A stretch of 56,594 nt of DNA from Shinella pollutisoli (GCF_024609765.1 NZ_JANFDG010000033.1:1-56594); one strand, 5' to 3'. Counted from the first letter of the stretch, positions 35,469-44,636 are shown. The notes: generated by a model from the sequence alone, not told the origin. A program made the numbers and translations.

Positions 35469-36932
35469 TTAATCAGGACGGCCCAGCAGGCGGCCGAGCC
35501 AGGCCGGGTCGAGCACCGCCTCGAGCTCCGCCGCGACCCCGTCCAGCGCCGCATCGACGCCGGCGCGGTAGTCGAAGCCGCCGCCGGAAATGCCGAGATC
35601 GGCCAGCAGCCGCGCCCGGTAGGCGTCGCTGGCGAGCAGCCCGTGCAGGTAGGTGCCGACGACGCGCCCGTCCGGCGAGACGGCGCCGTCCGGCCGCCCG
35701 TCGATCGAGACGGCGGGGCGCCCCGCGTCCGGCCCGGTGGTGCGGCCGAGATGGATCTCGTAACCCTCCAGCGGCACGTCGTATTGCAGCGAGCGCGCGG
35801 TGCTGTTGCGCACCGTCTTCTCCGGCGCCATCTCGGTCTCGACGTCGAGCAGGCCGAGCCCCTCCACCGTCCGTGCGCCGCCCTCGATGCCGAGCGGGTC
35901 GGCGACGCGGGTGCCGAGCATCTGGTAGCCGCCGCAGATGCCGATGACGCGCCCGCCGCGGCGCAGATGCAGGTCGAGGTCCTCGTCCCAGCCGGCCGCG
36001 CGCAGGTCGGCGAGGTCGGCGATCGTCGACTTCGAGCCGGGCAGCACGACGAGGCCGGCATCGGCCGGCAGCCGCTCGCCCGGCCGCACGAAGACGAGGT
36101 CGACCTCGGGCTCGGCCTTCAGCGGATCGAGATCGTCGAAATTGGCGATGCGCGGCAGCACCGGCACCGCCACCTTGAGCGCGCCGCCCCTGCCCGCGGC
36201 CAGCCGTTCGAGCACGACGGAATCCTCCGCCGGCAGGCGCGCGGCCTCTCTCAGCCAGGGCACGACGCCGAGGCACGGCCAGCCGGTGAAACGGCCGATC
36301 GCCGCAATGCCGCTGTCGAAAAGCGTCACGTCGCCGCGGAACTTGTTGATGAGATAGCCCGTGACCATGCGCCGGTCCTCCTCGGGCAGGATCGCATGGG
36401 TGCCGACCAGCGAGGCGATGACGCCGCCGCGGTCGATGTCGCCGACGAGCACGACCGGCACGCCGGCACGCGTGGCGAACCCCATGTTGGCGATGTCGCC
36501 GGCGCGCAGGTTGATCTCGGCGGGCGAGCCGGCGCCCTCGACGACGACGAGGTCCGCGCCGGCCGAGACCGCGGAAAAGCTTTCCATCACCGCGTCCATC
36601 AGCTTCGGCTTCAGCGCCTGGTAGTCGCGCCCGCGCGCCTGGCCGAACACCCGGCCCTGCACGACGACCTGGCTGCCCGTCTCCGACTGCGGCTTGAGCA
36701 GCACCGGGTTCATGTGCACCGAGGACGGCACGCGCGCGGCGAGCGACTGCAGCCATTGCGCCCGGCCGATCTCGCCGCCGTCGGCGGAGACGGCGGCGTT
36801 GTTCGACATGTTCTGCGGCTTGAAGGGCATGACCTTCAGGCCGCGGTTGGCGGCGATGCGGCACAGCCCCGCCACCAATACCGTTTTTCCGACATCGGAG
36901 CCGGTGCCCTGCAGCATGATCGTTCGTGTCAT
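35469..36932 (-). CDS. cobQ: Cobyric acid synthase CobQ
   Basis: A 487-residue ATP- and glutamine-dependent amidase that amidates side chains b, d, e and g of adenosylcobyrinic acid a,c-diamide. The N-terminal P-loop-like segment is [24 protein letters not shown] follows; the glutamine amidotransferase Cys is in [10 protein letters not shown]. The ATG at 36932 has AGGAG eight bases upstream. It is transcribed separately from the riboswitch unit, with the coiled-coil gene in between. Confidence 0.96.
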   Translation of the reverse strand: MTRTIMLQGTGSDVGKTVLVAGLCRIAANRGLKVMPFKPQNMSNNAAVSADGGEIGRAQWLQSLAARVPSSVHMNPVLLKPQSETGSQVVVQGRVFGQARGRDYQALKPKLMDAVMESFSAVSAGADLVVVEGAGSPAEINLRAGDIANMGFATRAGVPVVLVGDIDRGGVIASLVGTHAILPEEDRRMVTGYLINKFRGDVTLFDSGIAAIGRFTGWPCLGVVPWLREAARLPAEDSVVLERLAAGRGGALKVAVPVLPRIANFDDLDPLKAEPEVDLVFVRPGERLPADAGLVVLPGSKSTIADLADLRAAGWDEDLDLHLRRGGRVIGICGGYQMLGTRVADPLGIEGGARTVEGLGLLDVETEMAPEKTVRNSTARSLQYDVPLEGYEIHLGRTTGPDAGRPAVSIDGRPDGAVSPDGRVVGTYLHGLLASDAYRARLLADLGISGGGFDYRAGVDAALDGVAAELEAVLDPAWLGRLLGRPD

Positions 36933-37179
36933 GCCTTCGCTCCTAGCATTCCCGGCCCGGCGCGGAAAGCCCTGGTCCACCGCAATTTCGCCGCAATCCC
37001 CGACACCGTTCCGCCATCTTCGCGGCGCCCGCCCCGCGGCAATCCGACCCATGTCGCACCGATATCCTTTTTGCGACATCGCGTGGCGAGAACGGTCATG
37101 GACGCGGCCGCGGCCGGGCGTATATCCACGCCATCGGACAGCCGGAGCAAGTGGCTCCGGACTTTCAAGGACAAGGACA

Positions 37180-37323
37180 ATGCTGTTCATCTTCAGCAAA
37201 ATGAATTTCGTGCAGATCGCCTGGAACGGCGAGGCGCCGCGGACGGAATCGCGCGTGCGCAACCTCGCCATGGACGCCCCCCTCGGCCCGCTCCACGTCA
37301 TCCGCACGCGCAACATCGGCTGA
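37180..37323 (+). CDS. Small protein of unknown function (47 aa)
   Basis: An ORF of 47 codons from ATG 37180 (AAGGAC upstream) starting [18 protein letters not shown]. It has no recognised domain. Support is contextual: a 7-bp hairpin (37142-37160) lies just upstream and a strong terminator follows 30 bases after the stop, so a short transcript exists here almost regardless. It may be a small protein, a leader peptide or part of a small RNA. Confidence 0.5.
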   Translation: MLFIFSKMNFVQIAWNGEAPRTESRVRNLAMDAPLGPLHVIRTRNIG

Positions 37324-37353
37324 CCGTTCCCGGGCCTGCCTCCACGCCGCTTC

Positions 37354-37383
37354 CGGAGACGGAGGCGGCGTTTTTCTTTGCCC
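37354..37383 (+). terminator. Strong rho-independent terminator after the 47-codon ORF
   Basis: An 11-bp stem (CGCCGCTTCCG / CGGAGGCGGCG, one G-T pair, loop GAGA) is followed directly by TTTTTCTTT on the plus strand. Confidence 0.88.
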
Positions 37384-37743
37384 GAAAGCGGCGAAAGCCG
37401 TGCATCCCGACGGTGGCGATGCACGGCTTGCCAGATACGCATGGCGGCGTCCGACAAAAACGCGTCGGCGCCCGGTCACCCCGGTACGCGATACCTTTCC
37501 GGAGCGGGCGGCGGTGTCCCCCGCCGTGCGAGAACATTTAGCCGGACATCCTTACCGGACCGTTATCGAGAGCTTAAGCAAAGATGAATCGCGCGCTTTT
37601 TCGGCGCGCGGCGGCGCCGCCCGCGCCGGCTTTTGCCCGCGGGAGGTTGATTTATCCGGTCAGACCCGTAGGCTACCGTCACGGCCGGCGCGACGGGGCG
37701 AGACCGGCGTCGTCCGCATCCGGCACTGGGAGATCTGGACACG
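37384..37743. other. Intergenic region upstream of the betaine-binding protein gene
   Basis: It holds a 12-bp inverted repeat around 37397-37431 (AAGCCGTGCATC ... GATGCACGGCTT) without a T run, of unknown function. The rest is G+C-rich with no supported gene; the promoter of the binding-protein gene should be in the last 150 bases. Confidence 0.5.
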
Positions 37744-38742
37744 ATGAAGACGCTCATCGCATCGGCCTTGCTCGCCGCCTGTCTCTGCCCGCTCGCGGGC
37801 GAGGCGCGCGCGGCCGATTGCGGCGCCGTCTCGGTCGCCGAGATGAAATGGGCCTCGGCCGGCGTGGCCGCCCATGTCGACCGGATCATCCTCGAAAGCG
37901 GCTACGGCTGCACGGTGACGCTCGTTGCCGGCGACACGATGCCGACCTTCGCCTCGATGGACGGGAGCGGCGAGCCGGACGTCGCCCCGGAAATGTGGGT
38001 GAACGCCGTGCGCGCGCCGCTCGACGCGGCGATCGCCGAGGGCCGGCTGATCCAGCTTTCGCCGATCCTGTCGGAAGGCGGCGTGGAGGGCTGGTGGATG
38101 CCGCGCTTCATCGCCGAGAGCCACCCCGACATCCGCACCGTGCAGGACGCGCTGCAGCATCCCGACCTCTTTCCCGGCGCCGCGGACCCGTCCAGGGGCG
38201 CCGTCCACTCCTGCCCGCCCGGCTGGAACTGCCGGGTGACGACGGCCAATCTCTTCCGCGCGCTTGAAGCGGACAAGGCGGGCTTCACACTCGTCGAGGC
38301 GGCCACGGCCGAGGAACTCGACCGGTCGATCGCCGCGGCCTTCGAGAACAAGACCGGCTGGCTCGGCTATTATTGGGCGCCGACCTCGCTGCTCGGCCGC
38401 TACCAGATGACGAAGCTCTCCTTCGGCGTCGACCACGACAAGGCGGAATGGGACACCTGCACCAGCGTGCCGGACTGCCCGGCGCCGAAGGTCAATTCCT
38501 ATCCGACCTCCGACGTCTTCACGGTCGTCACCAAGGCCTTCTCCGAAAAGGCGGCGGTGGCGATGGACTACATGAAGGTGCGCCGCTGGGACAACGGCAC
38601 GGTCGGGCAGGTGCTCGCCTGGATGGACGAGAACGGCGGCACGACCGAGGATGCCGCCCGCCATTTCCTCAGGACCTATCCGGACCTCTGGCGCCAATGG
38701 GTGACGCCGGACGTGGCAAGACGGGTCGAGGCGGCGCTTTGA
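37744..38742 (+). CDS. Glycine betaine/proline-type ABC transporter substrate-binding protein
   Basis: A 332-residue periplasmic binding protein of the OpuAC family with a signal peptide (cleavage after GEARA, about residue 23). Family segments include VAEMKWASAGVAAHV, DVAPEMWVNA, GWWMPRFIAE and GWLGYYWAPTSLLGRY, with aromatic residues suited to a quaternary-ammonium cage. It is followed by the ABC ATPase gene; no permease gene lies between or after. Confidence 0.9.
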   Translation: MKTLIASALLAACLCPLAGEARAADCGAVSVAEMKWASAGVAAHVDRIILESGYGCTVTLVAGDTMPTFASMDGSGEPDVAPEMWVNAVRAPLDAAIAEGRLIQLSPILSEGGVEGWWMPRFIAESHPDIRTVQDALQHPDLFPGAADPSRGAVHSCPPGWNCRVTTANLFRALEADKAGFTLVEAATAEELDRSIAAAFENKTGWLGYYWAPTSLLGRYQMTKLSFGVDHDKAEWDTCTSVPDCPAPKVNSYPTSDVFTVVTKAFSEKAAVAMDYMKVRRWDNGTVGQVLAWMDENGGTTEDAARHFLRTYPDLWRQWVTPDVARRVEAAL

Positions 38743-38764
38743 TGCGCCCCAGCATGCACGCGAC

Positions 38765-38788
38765 GTCGCAAACAGTACGATATGCGAC
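38765..38788. promoter_or_regulatory. Inverted repeat before the ABC ATPase gene
   Basis: GTCGCA and TGCGAC (38765-38770, 38783-38788) form a spaced dyad in the 160-base gap between the binding-protein and ATPase genes. A third GCGAC follows. Whether it is an operator or a weak hairpin cannot be told. Confidence 0.3.
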
Positions 38789-38902
38789 GACAATCCATGC
38801 GACGAGAGACGGCAACACCGCCGCATAATGGCGGCAAGGACGCCGCCCCGCACGAGGGCGGAAATGAATCGGGAACGGCGAAACGCAACGCGGAGGGATT
38901 TG

Positions 38903-39946
38903 ATGGTCAGTCACGCAATCGAGGTCCGCAACCTCTACAAGATCTTCGGACCGCGCGGCGCGGACTACGTCGAGGCCGTCAGGAACGGCCTCGGCAAGGC
39001 GGAGCTGAACCAGAAATACGGCCATGTGCTCGGCCTGCGCGACATCAACATCTCCATGCCGGCCGGCGGCATCATGGTGGTGATGGGGCTCTCGGGCTCC
39101 GGCAAGTCGACGCTGATCCGCCACATCAACCGCCTGATCGACCCGACCGCGGGCGAGGTCCTCTACGACGGCGTCGACGTCTGTCGGATGAACGAGAGGG
39201 ACCTGCGCGAGTTCCGCCGCCACAAGACGGCGATGGTCTTCCAGAAATTCGCGCTGCTGCCGCACCGCACGGTGCTGGAGAACACCGTCTACGGCCTGGA
39301 GATCCAGGGCATCGCCGGCGACGTGCGCGAGAAGCGCGCGCGCGAGTGGATCGCCCGCGTCGGCCTCTCCGGCTTCGAGAACCACTATCCGAACCAGCTT
39401 TCCGGCGGCATGCAGCAGCGCGTCGGCCTCGCCCGGGCGCTGACGAACGACGCCGACATCCTGCTGATGGACGAGGCCTATTCGGCGCTCGACCCGCTGA
39501 TCCGCGTCGACATGCAGACCGTGCTGCTCGAGCTGCAGAAGGACCTGAAGAAGACCGTCGTCTTCATCACCCACGACCTCGACGAGGCGCTGCGCCTCGG
39601 CGACAAGATCGCCATCCTGCGCGACGGCATGGTGGTGCAGCAGGGAACGGGCCAGGAGATCGTGCTGAACCCGGCCGACGACTACATCACCGCCTTCGTC
39701 AAGGAGGTGAACCGCGGCCGCGTCGTCCATGTCGAGACGATCATGGAGCCGCTCACGGGCGATCCGGTCGGCATGCCGATCGCCAGGGGCACGGTGCTGG
39801 AGGCGGCCGCCCGCGCGCTCACCGGCGCCCAGCAGACGGCCGGCCACGTCGTCGACGAGGCGAACCGGCCGATCGGCGCCCTCAGCCTCTCCGGCATCAT
39901 CGCCGCCATGGTGACCTCGGCGGACCACGAGACGAAGGCGGCCTGA
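38903..39946 (+). CDS. Glycine betaine/proline-type ABC transporter ATP-binding protein
   Basis: A 347-residue ATPase of the ProV/OpuAA family with Walker A GLSGSGKST, the Q-loop, signature LSGGMQQRVGLARAL and Walker B DILLMDEAYSALD. The opening (YKIFGPRG) and the C-terminal region (KEVNRGRVVHVETIM onward) are family-like; the latter is a CBS-like regulatory extension, shortened. The ATG at 38903 has GGAGGG upstream. Confidence 0.92.
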   Translation: MVSHAIEVRNLYKIFGPRGADYVEAVRNGLGKAELNQKYGHVLGLRDINISMPAGGIMVVMGLSGSGKSTLIRHINRLIDPTAGEVLYDGVDVCRMNERDLREFRRHKTAMVFQKFALLPHRTVLENTVYGLEIQGIAGDVREKRAREWIARVGLSGFENHYPNQLSGGMQQRVGLARALTNDADILLMDEAYSALDPLIRVDMQTVLLELQKDLKKTVVFITHDLDEALRLGDKIAILRDGMVVQQGTGQEIVLNPADDYITAFVKEVNRGRVVHVETIMEPLTGDPVGMPIARGTVLEAAARALTGAQQTAGHVVDEANRPIGALSLSGIIAAMVTSADHETKAA

Positions 39947-39973
39947 GGCGGACGGGCGATCCGTCGTTGCAAT

Positions 39974-39995
39974 CACATAAAGAAATCTTTATATG
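39974..39995. promoter_or_regulatory. AT-rich palindrome upstream of the betaine-homocysteine methyltransferase gene
   Basis: The core ATAAAGAAATCTTTAT (39977-39992) has perfect 7-base arms, with further matches outside. It stands out in this G+C-rich window and lies about 27 bases before bmt. An ArsR-type methionine-cycle regulator such as SahR would fit the target gene (inference). Confidence 0.65.
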
Positions 39996-40021
39996 ATGCG
40001 GCAAACAGAAGGATGTGCCCC

Positions 40022-41038
40022 ATGACCGCGACGAACCCCCTCGCCGAGCTCCTTGCCGAAAAGCCGTTCCTGCTCGCCGACGGGGCGACGGGCACCTCGC
40101 TCTTCGCCATGGGGCTGGAGGCCGGCGAGGCGCCGGAGCTCTGGAACGAGGCGAAGCCGGAAAACATCACCAAGCTGCACCGGGACTTCGTCGACGCCGG
40201 GGCCGACATCATCCTCACCAACACCTTCGGCGGCACGCGCCACCGCCTGAAGCTGCACCATGCGCAGGACCGCGTCTTCGATCTCAACAAAAGGGCCGCG
40301 GAAATCGCCCGCGCGGTCGCCGACGCGGCGCCGCGCACGGTGATCGTCGCCGGCTCGGTCGGCCCGACCGGCGAGCTCATGGTGCCGCTCGGCGCGCTGA
40401 CCTACGAGGACGCGGTCGCCGCCTTCGCCGAGCAGATGGAGGGGCTGAAGGCGGGCGGCGTCGACGTCGCCTGGATCGAGACCATGTCGTCGCCGGAGGA
40501 GATCCGCGCGGCGGCGGAGGCCGCCGTCAGGGTCGGCCTGCCCTTCGTCTATACCGGGTCCTTCGACACGGCCGGCAAGACGATGATGGGCCTGCATCCG
40601 AAGGACATCCATGCGGTCGCGGGCGACATCGGCCCCGGGCCGCTCGCCGTCGGCGCCAATTGCGGCGTCGGCGCCTCCGATATCCTCTCCTCGCTCCTCG
40701 ACATGACCGGCGCCGATCCGTCCGCCACGGTCGTCGTCAAGGGCAATTGCGGCATCCCGGAATATCGCGGCGCCGAGATCCACTATTCCGGCACGCCGCC
40801 GCTGATGGCCGAATATGCGCGGCTCGCCCGCGACGCCGGCGCGCGCATCATCGGCGGCTGCTGCGGCACCTCGTGCGAGCACCTCGCGGCGATGCGCGTG
40901 GCGCTCGACGCGCACACGCCGCGCGAGCGGCCGACGCTGGAGACGATCGTCGAGAAGATCGGCCCGCTGCGCAACAAGACCGCCAACGAGGGCGGCGGCC
41001 AGCCCGCCCGCGAACGCGGCGGCCGCCGCCGCGGGTGA
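40022..41038 (+). CDS. bmt: Betaine-homocysteine S-methyltransferase
   Basis: A 338-residue zinc methyltransferase that moves a methyl group from glycine betaine (or a related donor) to homocysteine, giving methionine. The barrel opens with LLADGATGTSLFAMGL; the zinc cysteines are in GANCGVG and IIGGCCGTSCEHL. A Gly/Arg tail (QPARERGGRRRG) follows the catalytic domain. The ATG at 40022 has AGGA eight bases upstream. Confidence 0.92.
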   Translation: MTATNPLAELLAEKPFLLADGATGTSLFAMGLEAGEAPELWNEAKPENITKLHRDFVDAGADIILTNTFGGTRHRLKLHHAQDRVFDLNKRAAEIARAVADAAPRTVIVAGSVGPTGELMVPLGALTYEDAVAAFAEQMEGLKAGGVDVAWIETMSSPEEIRAAAEAAVRVGLPFVYTGSFDTAGKTMMGLHPKDIHAVAGDIGPGPLAVGANCGVGASDILSSLLDMTGADPSATVVVKGNCGIPEYRGAEIHYSGTPPLMAEYARLARDAGARIIGGCCGTSCEHLAAMRVALDAHTPRERPTLETIVEKIGPLRNKTANEGGGQPARERGGRRRG

Positions 41039-41054
41039 ACGGAGGGCCTTTCGG

Positions 41055-41173
41055 CCCCCTCATCCGGCCCTTCGGGCCACCTTCTCCCCGGCGGGGAGAA
41101 GGGGAAATGCTGACGGTCCCGCAATCTTCCTTCTCCCCGCCGGGGAGAAGGTGGCGGCAGCCGGATGAGGGGG
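41055..41173. repeat. Rhizobial intergenic palindromic repeat (RIME/REP-like), copy 3
   Basis: Outer arms CCCCTCATCCGG and CCGGATGAGGGG enclose two CTTCTCCCC / GGGGAGAAG hairpins. It lies between the convergent bmt and aminotransferase genes. Confidence 0.9.
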
Positions 41174-41183
41174 TGCGCGCCCC

Positions 41184-42317
41184 TCAATTCCCGTCGAGAA
41201 ATTCCGCCCAGGCGGAAAGCCCGGCATCGATGTCGCGCCGGCCGAAGCCGACGCGGAAGCGGTCGGCCGGGACCGGCAGCAGGTCGGAGACGTAGAGGCT
41301 CGCCGGCAGGAGCAGCACGCCCTTCTCCTCGACCAGCCTGCGGCAGTGCTCCTCGACGCCGTCCGCCCCCAGATAGCGCGGGAAGGCGACGCAGCCGCCG
41401 TCGGGCGCGGCCCATTCGTAGAGATGCGGCCTAGCGGCGAAGAAGGCCGCGAGTTTCTCCAGGTTTTCCGCGCAGAGCGCCCGGTTGCGCGCAAGGATCC
41501 CTTCGCGCGCCTTGAGCGCGATGCCGGCCAGCACCTCGGATGGCCTTGAATTGCAGATGGAGAGATAGTGCTTCGTCTTCTCCATGCGCGACAGGAGCGC
41601 GTGGTCGCGGCTGGCGATCCAGCCGATGCGCAAGCCCGGCAGGCCGTAGGCCTTGGACATGACGTTGAGCGACAGCGCCCGCTCGTAGAGATCGGCCGCC
41701 TGCGGCAGGCGCCTTGCCGGATCGAGTTCCAGCCCGCGATAGACCTCGTCGGAGAAGAGATGGATGCCGCGTCCGGCGCAGAGGTCGGCGAGGCCGCGGA
41801 AGACGTCCGGATCGGCGACGACCCCGGTCGGGTTGTTCGGGAAGTTGACGGCGACGAGCTTCGTCTCCGGCCGCAGCGCCGCCCGCACGTCGTCGAGATC
41901 GGGCTGCCAGCGGTTCTCCGGGCGGAGCGCGACGCCGGTGACGTTGCCGGCGATGGTGACCGGCAGCGTCTCCATCGACTGGTAGTTCGGCACGGTGACG
42001 ACCGCGTGGTCGCCCGGTTCCAGGAGCGCCAGCATCGCGCAGTAGAGCCCCTCCTCCGCCCCGGCGAAGGTGAGGATGTCGGCGCCCGACAGCGTGTCGT
42101 AGGTGGAGGCGATCGTCTCGCGCAGCGCCGGCGCGCCCCAGGTCTCGGTATAGCCGAGCGACGCGCGCTCCCAGGCCTCGCGGTCCTCCGGGCCGGCGAG
42201 CGCCAGGAGCTCGGCCATCGTCATCGTCTCGGCGTCGCTCGCCGTCATGTGATGGCGCGCCTTGAACTCCCAGCGCGAGAAATGGGTTTCGAGTCGGAAA
42301 TCCGGCAGCAGCGTCAC
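41184..42317 (-). CDS. PLP-dependent aminotransferase, class I/II
   Basis: A 377-residue fold-type I aminotransferase. The PLP lysine is Lys222 in NVMSKAYGLPGLR; Asp190 in LFSDEVY and NFPNNPTG (158-165) contact the cofactor. The substrate is unknown. The start is a GTG at 42317 overlapping the stop of the upstream regulator gene (GTGA), with AGGAC upstream, so the two are co-translated; the regulator probably senses its substrate. Confidence 0.87.
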   Translation of the reverse strand: MTLLPDFRLETHFSRWEFKARHHMTASDAETMTMAELLALAGPEDREAWERASLGYTETWGAPALRETIASTYDTLSGADILTFAGAEEGLYCAMLALLEPGDHAVVTVPNYQSMETLPVTIAGNVTGVALRPENRWQPDLDDVRAALRPETKLVAVNFPNNPTGVVADPDVFRGLADLCAGRGIHLFSDEVYRGLELDPARRLPQAADLYERALSLNVMSKAYGLPGLRIGWIASRDHALLSRMEKTKHYLSICNSRPSEVLAGIALKAREGILARNRALCAENLEKLAAFFAARPHLYEWAAPDGGCVAFPRYLGADGVEEHCRRLVEEKGVLLLPASLYVSDLLPVPADRFRVGFGRRDIDAGLSAWAEFLDGN

Positions 42318-42934
42318 GGCGTCCTGTCCTTCTGGTTCGAGCGCCTTGCAGCGGCGAGATAGTTGTAGATCGAGGCGCGCGAGGCGCCGAGGAGGCCGGC
42401 GAGATGGTCGACGGCGTTGCGGGTGAGGAAGAGGCCCCGCGCGTCGAGCGCCGCCACCAGCGCGACCCGGTCGCCCCGCTTCAGCGCCGGCACCGTCAGG
42501 CCGCGCTCGCGCAGCCAGCCGTGCAGCGCCGTGTTGATCTCCTCCCGCCAGTCGCCGGCGAAGAGCGACGGCGGCCGCGGCGCCGCCGCGCCGGAGAAGG
42601 CGGAGAGCAGCCGCGCCGCCGCATCGAACTGCGAGACGTCGAGGTTGATGCAGAAGAGGCCGGCCGGATCGGCGAGGACGGCGGTCACCGACTTGAGGCG
42701 CCTGCCGTCCCCGGCGGTCTTCTCGTAGGGGCCGAACACGCGTCCGTCGCCGGGAACGTCGTCGACGAGCGATTCCATCCCCGGCCGGCGCCCGGAAAGG
42801 GCGTTCCAGATGCCGGCGATCCGCCCGCTCGCAAGGTCGTGCAGCACGACCTCGGCATGGGGATGCAGAAGCGCCGCCACGGCCTCGGCGGTGGCGGCAT
42901 GGGCGGCGAGCAGGGCGTCGGCGGACGATGTCAT
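42314..42934 (-). CDS. YheO/DauR-like transcriptional regulator (PAS-like plus HTH)
   Basis: A 206-residue protein with an N-terminal YheO-like domain (LLHPHAEVVLHDLASGRIAGIWN near 22-44) and a C-terminal helix-turn-helix (FLTRNAVDHLAGLLGASRASIYNYL). DauR, a relative, represses D-arginine use. Autoregulation through the palindrome at 42957-42975, 23 bases before its start, is likely. Confidence 0.82.
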   Translation of the reverse strand: MTSSADALLAAHAATAEAVAALLHPHAEVVLHDLASGRIAGIWNALSGRRPGMESLVDDVPGDGRVFGPYEKTAGDGRRLKSVTAVLADPAGLFCINLDVSQFDAAARLLSAFSGAAAPRPPSLFAGDWREEINTALHGWLRERGLTVPALKRGDRVALVAALDARGLFLTRNAVDHLAGLLGASRASIYNYLAAARRSNQKDRTP

Positions 42935-42956
42935 GCAGACTATTCATCCATTATTG

Positions 42957-42975
42957 GACATATTGTCAATATGTC
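42957..42975. promoter_or_regulatory. Palindromic operator upstream of the YheO-like regulator gene
   Basis: GACATATTGTCAATATGTC has perfect 9-base arms around a central T. It is AT-rich and just upstream of the regulator-aminotransferase operon. Confidence 0.7.
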
Positions 42976-43039
42976 ATGCCGCTTGCGGCCGGGGAATGAC
43001 CGGCCTATCCAGAGAAGGCACGATTCATCGGGGGTGACC

Positions 43040-43387
43040 ATGAACGCAGAACCTGCCGCCTTTCCGGACCGGGAGACCGTCGCCGACAAGCTTGCGACGC
43101 TGGGCGAGCCCGAGCGCGCCTGGCTCGCCCTGCTGATGGAGAACCCGCAGCAGGACGAGAACCTGCTCGAAGGCCTCGGCCTCTATATCGACCGCGCCGC
43201 CGCCGCCCGCGTCCTCAACACGCTGAAGCTGGAACGGCTCGGCGAATGGCTGGGTGCCGCGGCGCCGGGGCGCCTGCAGGGGCGGCTGATGGAGATCGCC
43301 CGCTCCAGCCAGCACGCCGCCTATGCGGCCTTCCGCGCCGGCCTCGCCCGCTCCGGCGGGCTCGACCGCGCCTATCCGAAGGCCTGA
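43040..43387 (+). CDS. Conserved-looking protein of unknown function (115 aa)
   Basis: A 115-residue, mostly helical, cytosolic-looking protein with no signal peptide. Motifs such as ERAWLALLMENPQQDENLLEGLGLYIDR cannot be assigned by me to a family. Codon use is as in the neighbours. Its 3' end overlaps the convergent LysR gene by 16 bases. Confidence 0.6.
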   Translation: MNAEPAAFPDRETVADKLATLGEPERAWLALLMENPQQDENLLEGLGLYIDRAAAARVLNTLKLERLGEWLGAAAPGRLQGRLMEIARSSQHAAYAAFRAGLARSGGLDRAYPKA

Positions 43388-44259
43388 ACTGGCTCGGCGG
43401 CGCCAAGCGGCGCGAAGGCCTTGCGGATCGTGTCGGCGAGCCCGTCGATCGCCGGGCTCTTCCGGCGCGGATTGCGCTTCAGCACCACGCGCGAGGAATC
43501 GATCTGCGGGAAGCCGTCCGACAGCGTCAGCTCGCGCGTGCCCGCCGGCAGCGTGCTGCGCGACAGCGGCGCGACGGCGAGCCCGCTGGTGACGGCCGAG
43601 CGCAGGCCGCTGCTCGTGTCGCAGGTATAGGCGGTGCGGTACGGGATCGCGTGCAGATCGAGCGAGCGCAGCGCGAAGTCGCGGCACCAGCTCGAGCGCC
43701 AGTAGACGGCGATCGGCAGCGGCCGCTCCAGATGCCGGTCATGGGCGACCGAGGTCACCCAGACGGTCGGATCGATGGCGAGCAGCTCGCCGCTCACCCC
43801 GTCGCGCCAGTCGAAGATCACGGCAAGGTCGAGCCGGCCGGCCTCCAGCGCCTCCATCTGCTGCGCCGTGTAGCCGCACAGCACCGTCACCTCCGTCGCC
43901 GGATGCGTCTCGGAAAAGGCGGCGAGCGCGCGCGGCAGCACCGTCTGGCTGTATTCCTCCGGGATGCCGACGCGCACCTGCCCGTCGAGCGGCTTGGTGC
44001 GCATCACCGCCGTCGTCTCGTCGACGAGGCCGACGATGCGCTGGGCATAGGGCAGGAGCCGCTCGCCTTCCGCCGTCAGCGACACGCCGCGCGGCCCCCG
44101 CTCGAACAGCGCCACGCCGATGGAATCCTCCAGCTTGCGCACCTGCATGCTGACGGCCGACTGGGTGCGGCCGAGCGCGTCGGCGGCACGCGTGACGTTC
44201 TCGGCCCGGGCGACGGCGACGAAGATGCGCAGAAGATCGCTTTCGAGCGGCGGGAACAT
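43372..44259 (-). CDS. LysR-family transcriptional regulator
   Basis: A 295-residue regulator with an N-terminal winged helix-turn-helix (ENVTRAADALGRTQSAVSMQVRKLED, near 20-45) and a periplasmic-binding-like effector domain (DGQVRVGIPEEYSQTVLP onward). The target is unknown; the divergent DUF1127 gene is the usual first candidate. Confidence 0.9.
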   Translation of the reverse strand: MFPPLESDLLRIFVAVARAENVTRAADALGRTQSAVSMQVRKLEDSIGVALFERGPRGVSLTAEGERLLPYAQRIVGLVDETTAVMRTKPLDGQVRVGIPEEYSQTVLPRALAAFSETHPATEVTVLCGYTAQQMEALEAGRLDLAVIFDWRDGVSGELLAIDPTVWVTSVAHDRHLERPLPIAVYWRSSWCRDFALRSLDLHAIPYRTAYTCDTSSGLRSAVTSGLAVAPLSRSTLPAGTRELTLSDGFPQIDSSRVVLKRNPRRKSPAIDGLADTIRKAFAPLGAAEPVQAFG

Positions 44260-44354
44260 GGCTGCAATCTCTTTTCCTGATGGCTGCCATCATCGCTATT
44301 CGTTTGTCAAATGTCCATGCCTCTGCTTGGCTCTTGGCAGGAATCTTGAAAGGC

Positions 44355-44636
44355 ATGGCCATGGGCCCTCTCGCACGTCTCGCCGGAAAACTCCGGCTCC
44401 TCGTCTCCCGCGCCGCGCAGGCCGCCGCCGAGCGGCGCGCCTTCCGCCGCCTTGTTACGCGCGGCGACGCCCGCCTCCTCGCCGATGCCGGCCTGATGCC
44501 GGATGACGCGGCCCTCCACGGCATGCGGGCGCCCGAAGGCGGGGCGATCGAGCCCCGCCCGCGCAGCAACGCGAAGATCCTGCCCTTCCGCCCTATCGCC
44601 CCCCCTCGCCCGCAAGACCGCCGGCGAGCCGGATGA
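44355..44636 (+). CDS. DUF1127-containing small basic protein
   Basis: A 93-residue protein with the Arg-rich segment RRAFRRLVTRGDARLLADAGL, matching DUF1127. Such proteins are found in stress and RNA-related settings in alphaproteobacteria. The start is ATG 44355 or 44361; GAAAGG spacing favours the second slightly. The 3' end overlaps the convergent vWA gene by 44 bases. Confidence 0.65.
   Translation: MAMGPLARLAGKLRLLVSRAAQAAAERRAFRRLVTRGDARLLADAGLMPDDAALHGMRAPEGGAIEPRPRSNAKILPFRPIAPPRPQDRRRAG

Noticed and set aside
33188-35947. Open frame of 919 codons on the plus strand opposite the coiled-coil gene
   Set aside because: Its composition simply mirrors the repeated Ala/Glu/Lys coding on the minus strand and it runs across the riboswitch and into cobQ.
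38743-38902. Remnant of a permease gene between binding protein and ATPase
   Set aside because: The 160 bases contain no hydrophobic reading frame; nothing resembling ProW/OpuAB was found.
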